DNA of 64,000 bases from Duganella sp. 1224. Lineage in GTDB: Bacteria > Pseudomonadota > Gammaproteobacteria > Burkholderiales > Burkholderiaceae_D. The position numbers were made by a program, and so were the translations under genes. Below are positions 60,963-64,000 of the stretch, in pieces (position 1 is the first letter of the stretch; each line of letters begins with the position of its first letter). Where the stretch lies: assembly GCF_013408245.1 (NCBI RefSeq), contig NZ_JACBYS010000001.1, positions 620,001 through 684,000 of the forward strand, in the 5' to 3' direction. Under the pieces are notes generated by a model, which had not been told where the DNA came from, made no database searches, and was given only the letters and a program-made list of their open reading frames with translations.

Positions 60963-63233
60963 ATGGGGCGCCTGCCGCTGCCTGCCTTCCTGTCGAGACG
61001 TCTCGACCACGGCGACCAGGACCTGCAGGGCTGGCGCAACCGGCTGCTGGACGGGCTGTGCGCGGTGGCGCTGTGGCTGGGCGTGGCGGCGGCGCTGCCC
61101 AGCATCTGGGCCAGCGCGCGCCAGGGGCACTGGCCGCTGGTGGTGGTGGATCTGGCCGCCATCGCCGGCATGGCGCTGCTGCATTACCGGCGCGGCCTGC
61201 CGTACCGCTGGCGCGCGCTGGCGCTGCTGGCGATTGCCTATGTGATCGCGGTGGCGCTGCTGCTGTCGATGGGGCCGCTGTCGCAGATTTACCTGCTGGC
61301 GGTGCCGGTGCTGTGCACGGTGCTGGTCGGCGCCATCCCGGCCATGCTGGCGCTGCTGTGGTGTAGCGCCACGCTGTTTGTGGCCGGCTACTTCGGCGGC
61401 ATCGAGCCGGGGCTGGCGGTGATGGTGGTCAGTCCGCTGCTGCACTGGATCATCCTGAGTGTCAATTTCCTGCTGGTGGCGGCGGTGCTGAGCGTGTCCT
61501 GCGCTTACCTGCTGCACGGCCTGGCCGGGGCGCTGGTGCGCGAGCGCGCCATCCACCTGAGCAATGCCGAGTCGGTGGCGGCGCGGCGCGCGGCCGAGGT
61601 GTCCAATCAACTCAAGAGCGACTTCCTGGCCATGATCAGCCACGAGGTGCGCACCCCGCTGGGTGGCGTGATCGGCATGCTGCGCTCGGCGCTGCGCGAC
61701 GCCGGCCTGCCGCCGGCCAGCCGCGACAAGCTGCGTCTGAGCCTGAGCAATGCCGAGGTGCTGCTGCAAATCATTAACGACATCCTTGATTTTTCGCGGC
61801 TGGAGGCCGGCAAGATGCCGCTGGAGTCGCTCGACTTCGACCTGCCAGGGCTGCTGCGCGAGGTGGTCGATCTGCTGGGCGAGCGCGCCGAGGCCAAGGG
61901 CATTTCGCTGGTCGCGGAAGTGCAGCCGGCGCTGCCGGTCTGGTGGCGCGGCGATCCGACCCGGCTGCGGCAGGTGCTGGTCAACCTGGTCGGCAACGGC
62001 ATCAAGTTTACCCAGCGCGGCGAGGTGGTCGTCAGCGTGGCGCGGGACGGGGAGGGCGTGCTGCTGACCGTGCGCGACAGCGGCATCGGTATTGCGCCGG
62101 AAGCGCTGGGTCGGCTGTTCCAGAAATTCGAGCAGGCCGACGCGGCCACGTCGCGCAAGTTTGGCGGCGCCGGCCTGGGGCTGGCGATCTGCAAGAGTAT
62201 TGTTGGCGCCATGGGCGGCCGCATCGAGGTCAGCAGCGTTCTGGGCGCAGGCAGCCAGTTCCGCGTGACGCTGCCGCTGGTGCCAGGCGTGCCGGTGGCG
62301 GCGCCGCCGGCCGAGCCGCTGCGTCCGCACCGGGCCAGCCTGGCGGTGCTGTGCGCCGAGGATGGCAGCATCAACCAGTTGATCCTGCGCGAGCTGCTGG
62401 GCTATATGGGCCACGCCATCACCATCGTCGAGGATGGCATCGAGGCGCTGGCGGCGCTGGCCGCGCGCGATTACGACCTGGTCATCATGGACGACCGCAT
62501 GCCGCGCATGGACGGCCACGCCGCGCTGCAGCGCCTGCGCGCCGGGCTGGACGGCGTGCGCAATGCCGCCGTGCCGGTGATCGCGCTGACCGCCAATGCC
62601 GCGCCGGAGGACCGCCAGCGCTTCCTGGCGGCCGGCGCCGATGGCTTCCTGCCCAAGCCGATCGATGAGAACGCGCTGCACGCGGAAATTGCCCGCCAAG
62701 TGGAGGTGCTGCTGGCGCAAGGCAAGCCGCTGGTGGGCCAGCGCCACGCGCCCGCCGCCGCGCCAACGCCGGCGGCGCTGGACGCCATGTTCGGCGTCAG
62801 CACAGTGGCGCTGCCCGGCGTGTCCCCATCCGCCGCGCTGCCCCGTGTGTCGCCGTCCGCGGTGCTGCCCGGGGCGCCTGTGGGTATGGCGGCGCCTGCG
62901 GGCATGCCGCTGTCGGACGGCGGCGACAGGCTGTATCGCGCCATGCGCGCCGCCTTCATGATCGAGGGGCCGCGCCTGCTGGATGTGGCGCAGCAGGGCC
63001 TGGACCAGGGCGACGCCGCCACCGTGGCGCTGGCGGCGCACCGCCTGATGGGCGCGGTGGCCTATCTCGGCGCCGACACGCTGCACGCGCGCTGCGCCCG
63101 CATCGAACGGCTGGCCGACGCCGCCGAACTGGACGCGCTGGCGCCGCACCTGGCCGCACTGCGGCAGGAACTGGCGCTGGCCCTGCAAGAGCTAGCGCCG
63201 GGCGTCCCGGCTGCCCCGGCACTGCCCGCCTGA
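60963..63233 (+). CDS. hybrid sensor histidine kinase with receiver and Hpt domains
   Basis: A 756-aa membrane kinase. About five or six hydrophobic segments fill residues 25-190. The HisKA domain has FLAMISHEVRTPLGGVIGML (His about 227), followed by an HATPase (NLVGNGIKFTQRGEV, DSGIGIAPEALGRLF, GLGLAICKSIVGAMGG). The receiver has LAVLCAEDGSINQ and the phospho-acceptor Asp in LVIMDDRMPRMDG (about 508). The C-terminal Hpt-like domain carries AAHRLMGAVAYLGADTL, with Met where the family usually has Lys. The tail between receiver and Hpt is Pro/Ala-rich. It is 4 bp after the permease, so it may sense something linked to amino-acid transport (inference). Confidence 0.92.
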   Translation: MGRLPLPAFLSRRLDHGDQDLQGWRNRLLDGLCAVALWLGVAAALPSIWASARQGHWPLVVVDLAAIAGMALLHYRRGLPYRWRALALLAIAYVIAVALLLSMGPLSQIYLLAVPVLCTVLVGAIPAMLALLWCSATLFVAGYFGGIEPGLAVMVVSPLLHWIILSVNFLLVAAVLSVSCAYLLHGLAGALVRERAIHLSNAESVAARRAAEVSNQLKSDFLAMISHEVRTPLGGVIGMLRSALRDAGLPPASRDKLRLSLSNAEVLLQIINDILDFSRLEAGKMPLESLDFDLPGLLREVVDLLGERAEAKGISLVAEVQPALPVWWRGDPTRLRQVLVNLVGNGIKFTQRGEVVVSVARDGEGVLLTVRDSGIGIAPEALGRLFQKFEQADAATSRKFGGAGLGLAICKSIVGAMGGRIEVSSVLGAGSQFRVTLPLVPGVPVAAPPAEPLRPHRASLAVLCAEDGSINQLILRELLGYMGHAITIVEDGIEALAALAARDYDLVIMDDRMPRMDGHAALQRLRAGLDGVRNAAVPVIALTANAAPEDRQRFLAAGADGFLPKPIDENALHAEIARQVEVLLAQGKPLVGQRHAPAAAPTPAALDAMFGVSTVALPGVSPSAALPRVSPSAVLPGAPVGMAAPAGMPLSDGGDRLYRAMRAAFMIEGPRLLDVAQQGLDQGDAATVALAAHRLMGAVAYLGADTLHARCARIERLADAAELDALAPHLAALRQELALALQELAPGVPAAPALPA

Positions 63234-63250
63234 GGTTTGTAGCCTCCGGC

Positions 63251-64000
63251 CTACTTCAGGAACTCAACCAGCTTGGGCACCACCTGCGCGGTGGCTTCCT
63301 CCATCAGCCAGTGGCCGCTGTTCTTGATCACCACACCTTCGACATTGCTATCCACCAGCCTGGCCTGCTGGATCAGGAACTCGCCCGACGCCTTCTCGCC
63401 GGTCAGCACCAGCATCGGCATGGTCAGCGGCGTCTTGGCGTAGGCGGCGAACTCCACCGCGTCCAGCTCGAAGGCGCGGAACACCTCGAAGCCGGCCTTC
63501 ATGTGCCCCGGCTGCGCATATTCGGCGGTGTAGAACTTGCGGTCAGCCTCGCTCAGCGACTTGGTCTTGTCGGCCGCGAAATCGTTCCAGAAGTGTTCGA
63601 AATAGATACGCTCCCGTCCCTTGACCAGCGCCAGCGGCGTCTCGCCGTAGAAGTGGAAGTGCCACAGGTCGCGCAGCAGCCACACGTCCTTCCAGTTGCC
63701 GATGCCGGGCAGGAAGGCGTCCATCAGCGCGATCTTGCTGACCTCCTTCGGATACTGCGCGGCGTAGGCGTAGGCCACCATCAGGCCGATGTCGTGACCG
63801 ACCACCTTGGCCGACTTGATGCCCAGGCTGGTAACCAGCGCGTGCACGTCCTGCGCCATCACCGACTTGGTGTACGGCCCCTGCGGCAGACCGGACTGGC
63901 CGAAGCCGCGCAGGTCGGGCGCGATGACCAGGTGGTTCTTCGACAGCTGGTCGATCAGCGGCAGCCACATGTGGCTGGACTCGGTGTAGCCGTGCAGCAG
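63251..64000 (-). CDS. alpha/beta hydrolase, Asp-nucleophile type (5' end outside window)
   Basis: The frame is open from the window edge and ends in TAG at 63251-63253. Motifs: LLHGYTESSHMWLPLIDQL at the start, PDLRGFGQSGLPQGPY, and the nucleophile elbow KVVGHDIGLMVAYAYAAQYP, which has Asp as in epoxide hydrolases and haloacetate dehalogenases. The lid follows, then LVLTGEKASGEFL and the catalytic His in NSGHWLMEEATAQV. The substrate is not known. Convergent with the hybrid kinase. Confidence 0.85.
   Translation of the reverse strand: MLHGYTESSHMWLPLIDQLSKNHLVIAPDLRGFGQSGLPQGPYTKSVMAQDVHALVTSLGIKSAKVVGHDIGLMVAYAYAAQYPKEVSKIALMDAFLPGIGNWKDVWLLRDLWHFHFYGETPLALVKGRERIYFEHFWNDFAADKTKSLSEADRKFYTAEYAQPGHMKAGFEVFRAFELDAVEFAAYAKTPLTMPMLVLTGEKASGEFLIQQARLVDSNVEGVVIKNSGHWLMEEATAQVVPKLVEFLK

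Overview
The window is chromosomal DNA of a high-GC Gram-negative bacterium, most likely a betaproteobacterium of the Oxalobacteraceae (Massilia/Duganella type). This is inferred from the GC-rich coding style, two TonB-dependent receptors with near-identical leaders, a lipoprotein-type RND efflux operon, many LysR/AraC/LuxR regulators and a plant-polysaccharide degradation locus. No ribosomal RNA, CRISPR array, intact insertion sequence or prophage was seen.

Layout. (1) 1-3150: the tail of a GH115 alpha-glucuronidase, then a visibly AT-rich, decayed stretch with a broken tRNA-Cys, a damaged tRNA-Gly, the stop-interrupted tail of an AHH-type nuclease toxin coupled to an intact Imm11-type immunity gene, and a chemoreceptor remnant. 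(2) 3153-4862: malate:quinone oxidoreductase with a Tat-like N-terminus. (3) 4998-15714: a signalling block with two LuxR-type regulators (one with a degenerate receiver), an SDR, an alpha/beta hydrolase, an isochorismatase-like hydrolase, a small membrane protein, a 937-aa wHTH/NTPase regulator, an unknown protein and a propeller-type sensor kinase. Four promoters here share a triple 10-bp repeat ending in TTTA(C/G)TC, 21-22 bp before a -10 box. (4) 15947-20126: an esterase and a TonB receptor. (5) 20114-26400: a racemase, AraC and LysR regulators, an SDR/tautomerase pair, and an NTF2-like/hydrolase pair. (6) 26549-32866: an RND efflux operon (adaptor, pump, outer-membrane factor) and a MarR regulator. 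(7) 32978-38898: hydrolases, an AraC-led operon, GST and TetR; three copies of a TetR-type palindrome link the TetR gene, GST and a hydrolase 5 kb away. (8) 39228-51787: a xylan/arabinoxylan operon (GH3, esterase, TonB receptor, GntP permease, GH55/pectate-lyase-like protein) followed by GH51 arabinofuranosidase. Its promoter shares a -35/-10 layout and a TGTTAnCGCAAACA operator with the TonB receptor at 17166. (9) 51796-56059: LysR, porin, periplasmic binding protein and MHS transporter. (10) 56064-64000: S41 peptidase, OsmC-YcaO protein, amino-acid permease, hybrid histidine kinase and a hydrolase cut by the window edge.

Small repeats also stand out. One is a roughly 110-130 bp MITE-like element present twice, each copy flanked by exact 13-14 bp direct repeats; one copy has split a bidirectional terminator. 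The other is a 29-30 bp palindrome (GGGGTCTGACCCC...) present twice. The most informative signals are regulatory: the four-promoter set, the LacI-type operator pair and the TetR operator trio.
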